Notes under the pieces: generated by a model | Told to the model about the DNA's origin: nothing | The model's database searches: none | The model's input: only the letters and a program-made list of their open reading frames with translations | NCBI GenBank assembly: GCA_007121015.1 | Contig: SKMN01000061.1 | Span: 1-45,969, forward strand | Direction of reading: 5' to 3' | DNA: 45,969 nt | Origin: Coriobacteriia bacterium | GTDB lineage: Bacteria > Actinomycetota > Coriobacteriia > Anaerosomatales > SLCP01 | Shown here: piece by piece, positions 33,633 through 42,955 of the stretch | How the letters are laid out: the number at the start of each line of letters is the position of its first letter | How positions within the stretch are numbered: position 1 is the stretch's first letter | Translations under genes and position numbers: made by a program

Positions 33633-34418
33633 ATGAGCCTGGAGCGCTCCCCGGGTTGGCCCCTCGGCCACGACGATCAGCGCCTGCTCGCCGCTGCGGA
33701 GGTCCTCGCCTCCACCATAGAGTCACAGGTCGAGACAGCGACGCGACCGGAGGACGGGGTCATCGCCGATGCCGTCCTGATAGGTGCGTTCCACGTCGCC
33801 CGCGCCGCACGCTGCATGCGGGCCACTATCGCACTGTCGCGCGCGGGATATGCCGTCGAGTCGGCAGCGGTGGTACGCACGCTTCTCGAAGACGCGGCGA
33901 GTCTTCGGTACCTTTCGCTCAAGCCGGGACCGCGCGCCCACAAATGGCTGCGCTTCGACGAGACGCGGTCGCTCGAGTACTGGCGACTGAGCGAGCAGCT
34001 CGAACTCGGGATCCCGAAGTCCGAGCGCATCGAGAAGCTCGAGGAGCGCGGCGCACGGGGCAACCCGGTGTGGTGGTCGGGCAAGTCCCCGTCGGTCATG
34101 GCACGAGAAGCGCGCTCAGGCGACGAAGACCTCTCGCGAACGTTCCGCGCTCTCTATCCGTGGCTCTCCGATGTGGCCCACGCGAACGTCAAGACGACCG
34201 TGAACTACTACTTCACCGATGCCGACGGCTCGCCCGTACTGCGGGTCGGCCCGTCCGACCACCTCGTGAGCCTCATGGTGACGGTCATGGCCGACCTCGC
34301 CATCAAGGTGTGCGAGATCGCTCAGGACCTCGGCGCACGCACCGACTTGGCCGAGATCAAGAAGGCCCACGCGGCCGTCACGAACGTCACCCCACCGGGA
34401 CCCGCGCCGCTGGAGTGA
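33633..34418 (+). CDS. DUF5677-like helical protein
   Basis: 261 residues, mainly helical and soluble. SRAGYAVESAAVVRTLLEDAASLRYLSLK and WLSDVAHANVKTTVNYYF resemble the DUF5677 group: a conserved Arg/Glu helix and an SDxxH segment. Members are of unknown function and scattered in accessory regions. No catalytic motif is certain. Start codon choice is weak: there is no good ribosome site before the ATG. It follows the HD-GYP gene by 18 bases and may be in its operon. Confidence 0.6.
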   Translation: MSLERSPGWPLGHDDQRLLAAAEVLASTIESQVETATRPEDGVIADAVLIGAFHVARAARCMRATIALSRAGYAVESAAVVRTLLEDAASLRYLSLKPGPRAHKWLRFDETRSLEYWRLSEQLELGIPKSERIEKLEERGARGNPVWWSGKSPSVMAREARSGDEDLSRTFRALYPWLSDVAHANVKTTVNYYFTDADGSPVLRVGPSDHLVSLMVTVMADLAIKVCEIAQDLGARTDLAEIKKAHAAVTNVTPPGPAPLE

Positions 34419-34451
34419 GTCCTGTTCCGCTGGAATCCGGCCGCGCGGGGG

Positions 34452-36032
34452 ATGAACAGCTCTATGGGGCCTGAACGCGACATCGTGCACGACGCGGCGA
34501 CCAAGCTGCGAGTGATGATCGTGACCGTCCTCGGGGCGGGAATCGTCTTCCTCGACACGAGCGTGGCCAATGTCGCACTGCCGGCTATCCAGCGCGACCT
34601 CGGCATCTCGACCGCATTGCAGCAGTGGGTCGCATCGGGCTACCTCCTCACCCTCTCGGTGCTCTTGCTCGTGGGCGGCAGGCTCGCAGACCTGTTCGGA
34701 CGCCGGTTCGCGTTCACGACCGGGCTGGCCGCCTACTCGGTCCTCGCGGTTGTCGCCGGCTTCGCACCGACCGGACTCGTGCTGGTCGGAGCACGTATCG
34801 CGCAAGGAGTCGCGGGTGCACTGCTCGTGCCCACCACGCTCGCGATCATCAACGCGACGTTCCCGTCCAACGAGCGGGGCGCCGCCATCGGCACGTGGGC
34901 GGCGTGGTCGGGCATCACCACGATCCTCGGCCCGGTGCTCGGCGGGCTCGTCATCGACAACCTGACGTGGCGCTACGCGTTCTTCATCAGCCCGCTCGTC
35001 GCTATCGTCGCCCTCGCTCTCGCACGCGGGGTGCCGGAGTCCCGCGACGAGGGCGCGGTGCGCTCGATCGACTACGTCGGGGCACTGCTCGTATGTGCGG
35101 CGCTCGGCGGGATCGTCTTCGCGCTCATCCAGGGCCCTGTCGTCGGTTGGGACGCGCCGGAGATCGTGTGGGCAGCTGTCCTCGGCACGGCACTGTTGCC
35201 CGTCCTCATCCTCTACGAGCGAACCCGCGAACACCCCATCGTCCCCCTCGACATGTTCGCTAGCCGCAACCTGACGGTCGCCAACGTCGCGACGTTCTTC
35301 GTCTACGCCGGTCTCTACGGGACGTTCTTCTACGTCTCGCTGTATGCGCAGACCGCGCTCGGCGCCTCGGCTACGATCGCCGGGATCCTGTTCGTCCCGA
35401 TCACGGTGCTCCTGTTCTTCCTCTCCCCTTACGCCGGACGCCTCAACGACCGCTACGGACCGCGCTGGCTCATGTGCTTCGGACCGCTAGGTGCAGCCGC
35501 CGGCCTCGTGATCGCCTCGATGACGGGCTTCGGGCAGCTGTGGACGGTGCTCGTCCCCGGCATCATCGTGTTCGGCATCGGACTCGGCTTCACCGTCGCG
35601 CCCGTCACGGCAACGGCCATCGGCTCTGCCGAGGAGCGCTTCTCGGGAGCCGCCTCCGGCTTCAACAACGCCGTCTCCCGCATCGCCGGCCTGCTCGCCA
35701 TAGCAGTCATGGGCGTCGTGGTCGTCCAGCTATGGCAGACAGGCCTCTCGTCCGCCATCGACGACGCGCCGAGTAGCGCGCGTACAGCGCTCGAGTCCGT
35801 TTCCGACCAAGCGTTCGTAACGCCCGACACGGGCGGACTACCGGAAGAAGCAGCATCGGAAGTGATCGCTGCGACCAACGAAGCGTCCCGGACATCGTTC
35901 CGTAGCGGCATGCTGCTCGCCGCCCTGCTCGTGGCACTCGGTGGCCTCATCTCGGCGATCTGGCTGCGAAACCCGGAGCGGACGTGCGACACTACCGAGC
36001 TTGCGTGCGAAACGGCTCCCTCATCGCAGTGA
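34452..36032 (+). CDS. MFS drug:H+ antiporter, DHA2 (EmrB/QacA) family
   Basis: 526 residues, about 14 helices. Family motifs: VFLDTSVANVALPAIQRDLGIS near the N-terminus (motif D1), VASGYLLTLSVLLLVGGRLADLFGRR (motif A), and ARIAQGVAGALLVP (motif B), with LGPVLGGLVI as motif C. The 14-helix DHA2 group exports hydrophobic drugs, dyes and toxic ions. A soluble loop (about 430-480) precedes the last helix. The substrate is unknown. The ribosome site is weak (GGGGG immediately before ATG), so an alternative start at residue 5 is possible. Confidence 0.93.
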   Translation: MNSSMGPERDIVHDAATKLRVMIVTVLGAGIVFLDTSVANVALPAIQRDLGISTALQQWVASGYLLTLSVLLLVGGRLADLFGRRFAFTTGLAAYSVLAVVAGFAPTGLVLVGARIAQGVAGALLVPTTLAIINATFPSNERGAAIGTWAAWSGITTILGPVLGGLVIDNLTWRYAFFISPLVAIVALALARGVPESRDEGAVRSIDYVGALLVCAALGGIVFALIQGPVVGWDAPEIVWAAVLGTALLPVLILYERTREHPIVPLDMFASRNLTVANVATFFVYAGLYGTFFYVSLYAQTALGASATIAGILFVPITVLLFFLSPYAGRLNDRYGPRWLMCFGPLGAAAGLVIASMTGFGQLWTVLVPGIIVFGIGLGFTVAPVTATAIGSAEERFSGAASGFNNAVSRIAGLLAIAVMGVVVVQLWQTGLSSAIDDAPSSARTALESVSDQAFVTPDTGGLPEEAASEVIAATNEASRTSFRSGMLLAALLVALGGLISAIWLRNPERTCDTTELACETAPSSQ

Positions 36033-36062
36033 GACGAGTGGCGACCGGCTTACCCGCCGCCA

Positions 36063-38567
36063 TCAGGGCGCGGCAACGTCGTCGTTCAAGGCGAGCGGCA
36101 GCTTCTGTTGCCTCGGGACCTCCGGCTGCTCCTCGGCGAGTCTGACCGCCAGTATGGCGAGGTCGTCCGGAAGTTCGCCGTCCCCGAACGCCAGCACGTC
36201 GTAGACCACCCGTTCGACGACCTCGCTCGGCGTCAGGTAGCTCGAAGTACCGAGCGACTCCATGAGCCGCGCTTCGCCATAGAACTCCAGACCGCTCCGC
36301 GTCTCGGTGAGGCCGTCTGTGTAGAGGAACAACAGGTCGCCCGGCTCGAGTCGTACTTCGGCCTGCTCGAACCCGACGCCTGCGAAAGCTCCCAGCATCG
36401 GACCGGTCACGGGCAGCCTCGACACTCGTCCATCGACCTTCAGGACGGTCCCGGTCGCATGCCCCGCGTTCGCGTACACGAGTCTGCCGTCACGGCAATC
36501 GAGGATGCCGAAGAACGCCGTGAGGAACGACTCTGTCGGCGTGGCCTTGACTATCAATTCGTTCGTGAGGCTGATGATCTCGCGAGGCGTCTTCCCTCTC
36601 TCGGCGGCGTGGGCACGGATCGTGTTCTTCGCGAGCGACGTGAGTGCGGCCGCGTCGATACCCTTGCCAGCCACATCCCCGATCGTCACGCCGAGGTGAT
36701 GCTGATCGAGCTCGAAGATGTCGTAGAAGTCACCGCCCACGCGGGCCGCCTCGGTCGCGGAGTGATAAGCGTGGGAGAACTCGGCTCCCGGCAACTCGTC
36801 TGGCATCGACTGTAAGGCCTGCTGCAGCCGATCGGCGATCTCGCGCTCCCGTTCGTAGAGCCGCACGTTCTCGAGTGCGAGCGCAAGGGTGGCGGCCGCC
36901 CTGTTCATGAAGTCTACCTGCTCGTCGGCGAAGGTCTTCGTCTCCCCGAAACAGCACGCGATGAGCGTACCTATGACCTCTCCGCGCACGACGAGCGGGG
37001 CCGCTATCAGCGACGCGATGTCATACGTCTTCATCAAGCATTGGTTGGCTCGCGGATCGTTGAGCGCGTCGACGGACACGATGGTCTCTCTCGCCTCGAA
37101 CGCGCGCGCCGGTAGCGGCGCATCTGAATCGGACATCCGGACTCCACAGAGCTCCTCAGGAAGACCGTGGGCGTACGTCACCTTCCAGTAGCCGCCACGG
37201 CGCATGCTGACCGCCGAGGCCCCGACCTCCATCGTCTCGGCGACCTCTGCGACCACGTGCACCATCATCTCTTCGGTGTCGAGGATCGAATGTGCAGCGG
37301 TATCGATCCTGTTGAGGGCTTCGGCGTACCGGGCCTCCCGCGAGCACAACTCGAACAGGCGGGCGTTGTTGAGTGCGAGCGAGAGGGACGCGGCGACCTT
37401 GCCCGCGAAGTCGACCTGCGGTTCGTCGAACGCGCCGGGTCCCGAGCGATAGCCGAACGCGATGATCCCATACCGCTGGCTTGCCAGCGCGAGCGGCGCC
37501 ACCATCAGGGAGCACAACTCGGTCCCGCACGCATGTCGCCCGTTGAACCGGGCGATCTCCGGCTTCCCTATGACGAGCGGCCGATCCGCCTCGAGCGCCT
37601 GAAGCGCGCCGGGGAACTCGGTCATCGGCATCGTCGATCCGCGCATCTCCTCGGGCAATCCGAACACATCGACGATCCGCAGGTCCGAAGAGCCCGATAG
37701 CAACGCGACTGCTATGCACTCACAGTGGATGCCGGCCGCCAGTTCGGGGACGACCTGCTCGATGATGGAGCGGGCATCGAGAGTGGAGTGGACGATCCCG
37801 TTGACCCGGTTGATGGCGTCGCTGAGCAGTTTCGCCGAGACCGAGGCGGTCACATCGACCAGGGAGAGCACGAGGCCGAGCACGGTTCCGTCCTGGTCCT
37901 TCACCGGGGTGAGTCGCCAATCCCAGTAGGTGACCCCTCGCCACGGCTGATTCGCATACTCGAACGGTTTGGCACGGAACTCCACGCCCTCGCCCGTATC
38001 GCGCACCCGCTCGAATATCGCTTGATTCTCGGTGTCAGGGAACAGGTCGAAGTGGTTCCGACCGAGCAGTTCGGCTTCGGTGTGGTTCGACCCGTGGACG
38101 TACGCCGAGTTGACCTCTACGAACTTCATGTCGGTGTCGAGGTAGGCGAGCTGGGCATCCGTGTTCTCCATGAACGCACGGAGCACGCTGCGCCGTTCCT
38201 CGATGTCGCTGGCCGGAGGTTTCTCCGCCGGCTGGGACGACCCGGGTCCCGTCTCGACCTTGTCCGCAACGATCGGGGGCGGGACCACTACGAGCACGTA
38301 GGGGTCCCCCATGATCTCGAGTCGCTGCATCCCGTCCGGCCACACTTCGTCGTAGGTCCGGCCCTCCATCTCGACGTGCGGCGCAAGGGCCCGGTACGCG
38401 CCGTTGGCGTAGACGTGCTCTAGACCGCTGCCGCCCTGGCACGAGACGCAGAGTGCCACTGGGGTCGGGTCATCCTCGACAAGGAGCCGGAGCGACTCGA
38501 GTGCAGACTCATCGCCCGTGGCCATCTCCAAGAGCGCATGAAGTGTGTCGGCGTGCATCTCCCTCAT
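36063..38567 (-). CDS. PP2C-type serine phosphatase with PAS and two GAF domains (SpoIIE/RsbU-like)
   Basis: 834 residues. After a 110-residue N-terminal part, a PAS domain (about 130-240) with FMENTDAQLAYLDTDMKFVEVN and TYWDWRLTPVKDQDG is seen. Two GAF domains follow (about 255-400 and 425-570), then the SpoIIE-type phosphatase (about 595-800): VGGDFYDIFEL, GDVAGKGIDAA, PMLGAFAG, LLFLYTDGLTETRSG and DDLAILAVRLAE. All metal-binding Asp are present. It probably dephosphorylates an anti-sigma antagonist in partner-switching control of a sigma factor, sensing signals through PAS/GAF. No anti-sigma or STAS gene is adjacent. The start is uncertain between ATG 38567 and ATG 38558; the longer frame runs into tRNA-Phe and is not coding. 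Confidence 0.9.
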   Translation of the reverse strand: MREMHADTLHALLEMATGDESALESLRLLVEDDPTPVALCVSCQGGSGLEHVYANGAYRALAPHVEMEGRTYDEVWPDGMQRLEIMGDPYVLVVVPPPIVADKVETGPGSSQPAEKPPASDIEERRSVLRAFMENTDAQLAYLDTDMKFVEVNSAYVHGSNHTEAELLGRNHFDLFPDTENQAIFERVRDTGEGVEFRAKPFEYANQPWRGVTYWDWRLTPVKDQDGTVLGLVLSLVDVTASVSAKLLSDAINRVNGIVHSTLDARSIIEQVVPELAAGIHCECIAVALLSGSSDLRIVDVFGLPEEMRGSTMPMTEFPGALQALEADRPLVIGKPEIARFNGRHACGTELCSLMVAPLALASQRYGIIAFGYRSGPGAFDEPQVDFAGKVAASLSLALNNARLFELCSREARYAEALNRIDTAAHSILDTEEMMVHVVAEVAETMEVGASAVSMRRGGYWKVTYAHGLPEELCGVRMSDSDAPLPARAFEARETIVSVDALNDPRANQCLMKTYDIASLIAAPLVVRGEVIGTLIACCFGETKTFADEQVDFMNRAAATLALALENVRLYEREREIADRLQQALQSMPDELPGAEFSHAYHSATEAARVGGDFYDIFELDQHHLGVTIGDVAGKGIDAAALTSLAKNTIRAHAAERGKTPREIISLTNELIVKATPTESFLTAFFGILDCRDGRLVYANAGHATGTVLKVDGRVSRLPVTGPMLGAFAGVGFEQAEVRLEPGDLLFLYTDGLTETRSGLEFYGEARLMESLGTSSYLTPSEVVERVVYDVLAFGDGELPDDLAILAVRLAEEQPEVPRQQKLPLALNDDVAAP

Positions 38568-38699
38568 TCGCCTGACCGGTCCAGTGCCCAACAGAAACGA
38601 CCACCGCGCACGACTATCGCCCGTCCCCGCAGTGCGGGAGACATATATCACGTACCCAATACGCCTACGACCTACGTAACGGGACTGAGTGGTGAAACA

Positions 38700-38727
38700 G
38701 AAGAGCCGCCCCGTAGGACGGCTCTTC
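38700..38727 (-). terminator. Stem-loop downstream of tRNA-Phe
   Basis: GAAGAGCCG-N10-CGGCTCTTC, a 9-bp stem 11 bases past the tRNA 3' end. It reads as a rho-independent-type terminator, though the following bases contain only a short T-run (TGTTTC). Confidence 0.65.
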
Positions 38728-38738
38728 ACTGATTCATG

Positions 38739-38814
38739 TGGTGGCCAGAGACGGACTTGAACCGCCGACACGCGGATTTTCAATCCGCTGCTCTACCATC
38801 TGAGCTACCTGGCC
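38739..38814 (-). tRNA. tRNA-Phe (anticodon GAA)
   Basis: Cloverleaf on the minus strand: acceptor GGCCAGG, anticodon loop TTGAAAA, TTCAAGT T-loop, discriminator A and encoded CCA. 76 bases. A promoter is seen just upstream and a hairpin just downstream, so it is a single-gene unit. Confidence 0.97.
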
Positions 38815-38830
38815 GTATGGATGCTGGAAC

Positions 38831-38859
38831 ATACTACCCAGGCCCTCGGCGACGGTCAA
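38831..38859 (-). promoter_or_regulatory. Predicted tRNA-Phe promoter
   Basis: Minus strand TTGACC (38854-38859), 17-base spacer, TAGTAT (38831-38836), about 16 bases before the tRNA 5' end. Confidence 0.65.
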
Positions 38860-38915
38860 GGTGAGTGCAGCGACGCCCCGCTCCCGTGTACACCGTTCGC
38901 GCCTTGTGAGGTCCG

Positions 38916-40007
38916 CTACCGCCCCTGCATCTGGCGCAGGTACGGGTACGGGTTGACCGCACCGCGTCCCGGCAAGTGGATCTCGAAGTGCAGGTGCGGA
39001 GCGCTCGCGCTCGCATTACCCGTGTAGCCGACGGTGCCGATGGTCTGCCCGGCGCTCACGCGGCCCGACCCGACGATGATGCTGTCGAGGTGCATGTAGT
39101 GGAACGTCCAGCCATTATCGGCGTTGAGCCGGATATAGAGACCGCTGTTCGCGCCGTTGCTGCGGCTCACCGTGCCCGAGAGCGTGGCGACCACCGGCGT
39201 ACCGGTCGCAGCCATGATGTCAGTTCCCTTGTGACGACGGCGCCCTCCATCCCTCGAGGCGCCCCACGTATCGCTGTAGTAGTTGGGCCCGGCGACCGGG
39301 AACACCATCCCGTTGGGACCGGCGACCGCGGCAGCCGCAGGAGCGGCAGGAACCGACGGCGCGGGACGTGACGCTGCAGCGGCGGCGCGCTGGCGTGCCT
39401 CCTCGGCCCTGCGTACCTCCTCGGCCAGCTCACGCTGAACACGATCGTACTCCGCACGCTTCGACTGCAAGCGCTGCTGAAGGGCGTCCCGCTCGGCCTT
39501 GAAAGCATCGACCTTGCTGGAACGCTCGGCCTGCTCGACCTCGAGCCGCTCGCGGTCCTCGCGTAGCTCGGTCAACAGCCCCTCGACACTCTGGATCGCA
39601 CTCGCATCGTCTTGGGCGACGCGGGTCGCGTAGTCGAGACGGGTCACGAGATCGTTGAAGTCCTGTGCTCCGAGGAGGAACTCGATGAAGCCGAGGTTGT
39701 CAGCCCGGTACCACGACGACACGCGTGCCTGGAGCACGTCCTGCGCCTCCGCCAGCGCGACCTCGTTCTCGCCGATGCGCGCTGCCGTGTCCTCGATGGC
39801 CTTCTCGGTCTCGTCGAGAGCCCAGAACGCCTCGTCGTAAGCAGCGCCGGCACGCGAGAACTCGTCGTTGATCGTGTTGAGTTCCGTCCGCAGCTGCTCG
39901 ACCCGTTGAGCGTTCGCGTCCGCACGGGCGGGGACGAGCAACGTCACGGCCACAAGCGCCGTGACGACGACGGAGAGAGAGTGCCTGAGTGTCCGTGCCC
40001 CGGTCAT
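38916..40007 (-). CDS. Secreted M23 (LytM) peptidase with coiled coil, EnvC-like (second copy)
   Basis: 363 residues. A signal peptide (about 1-32, ending ARADA) is followed by a coiled coil (about 33-225) with WYRADNLGFIEFLLGAQDF, as in CwlO-like proteins, an Ala/Pro linker and the LytM domain. Zinc motifs are HKGTDI, FHYMHL and HLHFEIHL. The protein is shorter than the first copy and less similar in the coiled coil, so the two are probably functionally distinct rather than a recent duplication. ATG at 40007 is preceded by the weak site GGGTGG; a perfect extended -10 promoter lies 75 bases upstream. Confidence 0.92.
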   Translation of the reverse strand: MTGARTLRHSLSVVVTALVAVTLLVPARADANAQRVEQLRTELNTINDEFSRAGAAYDEAFWALDETEKAIEDTAARIGENEVALAEAQDVLQARVSSWYRADNLGFIEFLLGAQDFNDLVTRLDYATRVAQDDASAIQSVEGLLTELREDRERLEVEQAERSSKVDAFKAERDALQQRLQSKRAEYDRVQRELAEEVRRAEEARQRAAAAASRPAPSVPAAPAAAAVAGPNGMVFPVAGPNYYSDTWGASRDGGRRRHKGTDIMAATGTPVVATLSGTVSRSNGANSGLYIRLNADNGWTFHYMHLDSIIVGSGRVSAGQTIGTVGYTGNASASAPHLHFEIHLPGRGAVNPYPYLRQMQGR

Positions 40008-40082
40008 TACCACCCGGTCCGCTATCGGTTCCGATGCCGAGCGCCGCACGCATATCCCGTGCGGGGCCATGCTCGACCTGCG

Positions 40083-40091
40083 ATTATAGCA
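40083..40091 (-). promoter_or_regulatory. Predicted extended -10 promoter of the second M23 gene
   Basis: Minus strand TGC-TATAAT: consensus -10 with the TGn extension and no recognisable -35, giving a leader of about 70 bases. Confidence 0.6.
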
Positions 40092-40103
40092 CGAGGCGGG
40101 ACC

Positions 40104-40136
40104 GAACGCCCGCCACACGGTCCGGCTCGGGCGTTC
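40104..40136 (-). terminator. Stem-loop after the CWB2 gene
   Basis: GAACGCCCG and CGGGCGTTC form a 9-bp perfect stem with a 15-base loop, 7 bases beyond the CWB2 stop. There is no U-tract. It is a plausible terminator that separates this gene from the M23 gene promoter. Confidence 0.5.
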
Positions 40137-40143
40137 AACGGGC

Positions 40144-41568
40144 TTACGGGAACATCGCGCCGATCTCGGCGGCGAGCCCGTCGGAGAGCACCACCGGGCC
40201 GCCATAGAGCAGGGCCGTCGAGACCTCGGCGATGCTCGCATCCATGCGCGCCTTGGGGGCCGACTCGAACGCCGCGGGTCGCGTGAGAAGCAGCACGCCG
40301 CCCCGACGCCCGGTAGCGGCCGCACCCGACAGCGCGTCGGGGAACCCGAGACCGGTCGCCACGCCGACGTACTCCCACGACGCCCACGCGCGAACCTCCA
40401 CGGCGTGGTGGGCAAGGTTCGCCGCGGTCTCGTAGCGAGACGCTCCGGACACGCGCGCGACACCGGTATGGCCGGCGTTCAGCTTCGAAACGGTCGTTTG
40501 GACCCCGGACGCGACAGCGGCGTCGCCGCCGACCACGGTCACGTCGAGGACGTCGTATGTTTCGATGTAGCCGGCTGCGACAGGGTGGAGCCACGTGCGC
40601 GGCGTCAAGAGCACCGGCATGTGCTGCGAGAACGCGTACGGCCCCGCGGCGAGCGCATCGGCGAAATCGTCCCCACGCACGAGGAACACCGATTCGACCG
40701 TACCGCCGCCCCCGACAACGAGATCGGTGACCCGTTCCGCGACCGCCCCTGCGGTCTCGTAGCGGTCGTCTCCCCACAAGCGCACGACATCGAACCCCCG
40801 GTCGACCCTGAGGTACGTGACCACAGCATCGGATATGACGGCCGAGCCACCGACCACGAACAGGTCGGTCGCCCCGACCCGCTCGAGCTCGAAGACCATC
40901 TCCTGGAAGGAGTCGGTGAAGACGCTGTCGCGCACGAGCAACAGCGGGGCGTCGAGCGCGCCGGCAAGTGCGGAGGCCGCGAGGGCATCAGGGTAGTTCG
41001 CACCGGTCGCGAGTACCGCGGCGGTCGAGGTCGCGAACGAAGAGCGCGAGATGGCGATCGAGGTGGCGTAGCGGTCGAGGCCCGCCAGACGGTGGACCTG
41101 CGGTGTCTCGATGTCGCACGCAAGCGTGAAATAGACTGCCTGGACGGGGGGCTGGAACACGGTCACGGCAACGTAGTAGGTGCCACCGCCATCCGGCGGT
41201 ACGAGGTACTCGATGACGGCCGGGTAGGAGATCGGCGTACCCGAGACCGCGATGCGCCGGGTGAGCTCAGCAAGATCGGTTGTCGCGGGGTCGTAGAGCC
41301 TCAGCTCGAGGTCGGCGACGGCGATGTCGGCATCGAGAGTGAGTCGCACCAGCTCACCGGGCGCGAGGTCGACGCTGTAGACGCGCCGGTCGGTGCCGGC
41401 CGGGCCGATGGTGTCCTCGACCGTCTGTCCCGACAGCAGAGGCTCTCCGGGAAGATCGGTGGCGAGCGGCTCGATAGGACCCGCGGAAGCAAGGACTATC
41501 GGCGCCATCGCGAACGCGAGTGCACATACGAGGAGCACGCTGATAGCGGGACGAGCGGATCTGGCCAT
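40144..41568 (-). CDS. Secreted protein with three cell-wall-binding-2 (CWB2) repeats
   Basis: 474 residues. The signal peptide MARSARPAISVLLVCALAFA is followed by a pre-peptidase-like beta domain (about 35-155, RVYSVDLAPGELVRLTLDADIAVADLEL). Then three CWB2 repeats begin RLAGLDRYATSIAIS, RLWGDDRYETAGAVA and RVSGASRYETAANLA. CWB2 repeats bind wall polymers (PSII-type anionic polymers in clostridia) and anchor S-layer-associated proteins. The ATG at 41568 has GAGGAG 8 bases upstream; the GTG at 41601 lacks this. A single gene, with its own terminator-like hairpin. Confidence 0.92.
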   Translation of the reverse strand: MARSARPAISVLLVCALAFAMAPIVLASAGPIEPLATDLPGEPLLSGQTVEDTIGPAGTDRRVYSVDLAPGELVRLTLDADIAVADLELRLYDPATTDLAELTRRIAVSGTPISYPAVIEYLVPPDGGGTYYVAVTVFQPPVQAVYFTLACDIETPQVHRLAGLDRYATSIAISRSSFATSTAAVLATGANYPDALAASALAGALDAPLLLVRDSVFTDSFQEMVFELERVGATDLFVVGGSAVISDAVVTYLRVDRGFDVVRLWGDDRYETAGAVAERVTDLVVGGGGTVESVFLVRGDDFADALAAGPYAFSQHMPVLLTPRTWLHPVAAGYIETYDVLDVTVVGGDAAVASGVQTTVSKLNAGHTGVARVSGASRYETAANLAHHAVEVRAWASWEYVGVATGLGFPDALSGAAATGRRGGVLLLTRPAAFESAPKARMDASIAEVSTALLYGGPVVLSDGLAAEIGAMFP

Positions 41569-41608
41569 GCGTATCACTCCTCGGCACACTGAAGCGGTCA
41601 CGATTCTG

Positions 41609-41626
41609 GGCCGCGCGCTCGCGGCC
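41609..41626 (-). terminator. Possible hairpin after ccdA
   Basis: GGCCGC-N6-GCGGCC (6-bp stem) between the ccdA stop and the CWB2 start; no U-tract. Weak support. Confidence 0.25.
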
Positions 41627-41685
41627 GCTTCTGATTGTGCCTGAGGGTGCCGCGAGAGTCCACGTGCAAACGGCGGGCGGTTCGC

Positions 41686-42393
41686 CTAGAGCGCCATCCA
41701 GACGAGGTACGCCGCCGCGCCGATGAGCGACACGCCGCCGACTCGCTGGAGCCACACGGTCGCTTTCGAGAACGCACGCATGCCCGCAAGCACGCCGGAG
41801 AAGACCGCCACCAGGAGTAGCGGGGCTCCTCGGCCAAGCCCGTAGAGGAAGAGCAGGCCCGCACCGGTAGCCGGGTCGCCGCTCGCAGCAGCAAGCGTCG
41901 CGATAGCGGCGAGCACCATCGAGGTGCACGGAGGTACGACGAGTCCGAACGCCAACCCGAACAGCCCCGCGCCGAGCAGGCCCTTGCGCTCGGGACGCTT
42001 GAGGAAGAAGCGGTTGGCGAAGGAGAGATCGAACTGGAAGACGCCGAGCATCTGCAGGCCGAGCACGACGCATATCCCCGCCATCAGCCAGAGTGCCCAC
42101 GGGCCCACGAGGATCGCCCGGCCGAGGGTGGCGGCGAGCACGCCGATACCGGCCGAGGTCGCCGCGACGCCAAGGATGAAGATTCCGACGAGCGCGAGCG
42201 AACGCACGGTCGTCTCGCGCGCATCGGCCGAGCCGGGGAGCGCGCCGGTCACGTAACCGAAGATGGCGGGCACCATCGGCAACACGCAGGGGCTGAAGCC
42301 GGCGATGACGCCGCCGACGAGCGCGACCGCAAACGAGACCGCAGTGATGCCGGAGGGGTCGGTCCCGAGTCGGAGTGCGAGCTCTTCAAGCAT
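41686..42393 (-). CDS. ccdA: CcdA/DsbD-type thiol-disulfide transporter
   Basis: 235 residues, six helices. Two Cys motifs in the membrane: FSPCVLPMVP in helix 1 and VPPCTSMVLA in helix 4, the redox pair that carries reducing equivalents across the membrane. It would pass electrons from cytoplasmic thioredoxin to an extracytoplasmic acceptor, here most simply the adjacent TlpA-like protein. It starts 6 bases after that gene's stop, so one operon. ATG start. Confidence 0.93.
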   Translation of the reverse strand: MLEELALRLGTDPSGITAVSFAVALVGGVIAGFSPCVLPMVPAIFGYVTGALPGSADARETTVRSLALVGIFILGVAATSAGIGVLAATLGRAILVGPWALWLMAGICVVLGLQMLGVFQFDLSFANRFFLKRPERKGLLGAGLFGLAFGLVVPPCTSMVLAAIATLAAASGDPATGAGLLFLYGLGRGAPLLLVAVFSGVLAGMRAFSKATVWLQRVGGVSLIGAAAYLVWMAL

Positions 42394-42399
42394 CCGTCG

Positions 42400-42942
42400 C
42401 TACTCCGACGCTGCCACGAGGGCATCGAGCCGAGACTGGAACTCCCCTGCCGCCATGGCGCCGGTGAACTGGTCGAAGACCTCTCCGTCGGGCGTGAGGA
42501 AGAAGGTCGTGGGCACGAACTGGAACGACAAGCGCTGGAAGAGCGGACGCGTCCGCGGGTCGCCGGTGGGAGCGTCGACGTACGCGACCGTGCCCGCATA
42601 GTCGGGCATCACGCTGTTGACCGCCTGGGCCGTTTCGATGCACGGCGGACAGCCACCGGAGTGGAAGAACACGACGATCGGCAGGTCCCCGGCGAGTGCC
42701 TGGTCGTAGGCCTCGACCGGGTCGACCGCAGCGGGCGCGCCGGGCTCGCCATTCACGGGCTGGGTCGCGGGCTGGCCGTCGAACAACCGCACGCCGATGA
42801 TCACCGCGAAAAGCACGACGACCGCCAGCCCGATAAGAACGCGACTGCGTGTGCGAGGGGCCTCGGGGGCGCCTGCTTGCTGCGTCTCGGGCGTCGCTTC
42901 CTGCCTACCCTGCTGTGTTCCGCTGTCTCCCGTGTCGCTCAT
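42400..42942 (-). CDS. Membrane-anchored TlpA/thioredoxin-like protein
   Basis: 180 residues. A soluble Gln/Thr-rich N-terminus (1-33), one membrane helix (about 34-52, RVLIGLAVVVLFAVIIGVRL), then an extracytoplasmic thioredoxin fold with the active site GCPPC and cis-Pro segment FVPTTFF. It likely receives electrons from CcdA and reduces periplasmic-type disulfides or metal-binding partners. The ATG at 42942 is preferred to the longer frame, which overlaps the small thioredoxin gene; AGGAG is 4-5 bases upstream. Confidence 0.9.
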   Translation of the reverse strand: MSDTGDSGTQQGRQEATPETQQAGAPEAPRTRSRVLIGLAVVVLFAVIIGVRLFDGQPATQPVNGEPGAPAAVDPVEAYDQALAGDLPIVVFFHSGGCPPCIETAQAVNSVMPDYAGTVAYVDAPTGDPRTRPLFQRLSFQFVPTTFFLTPDGEVFDQFTGAMAAGEFQSRLDALVAASE

Positions 42943-42955
42943 CTGCTCCTGCTCC

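Noticed and set aside
38568-38783. Extension of the phosphatase gene to 38783
   Set aside because: It overlaps tRNA-Phe and its terminator; the conserved part begins near 38567.
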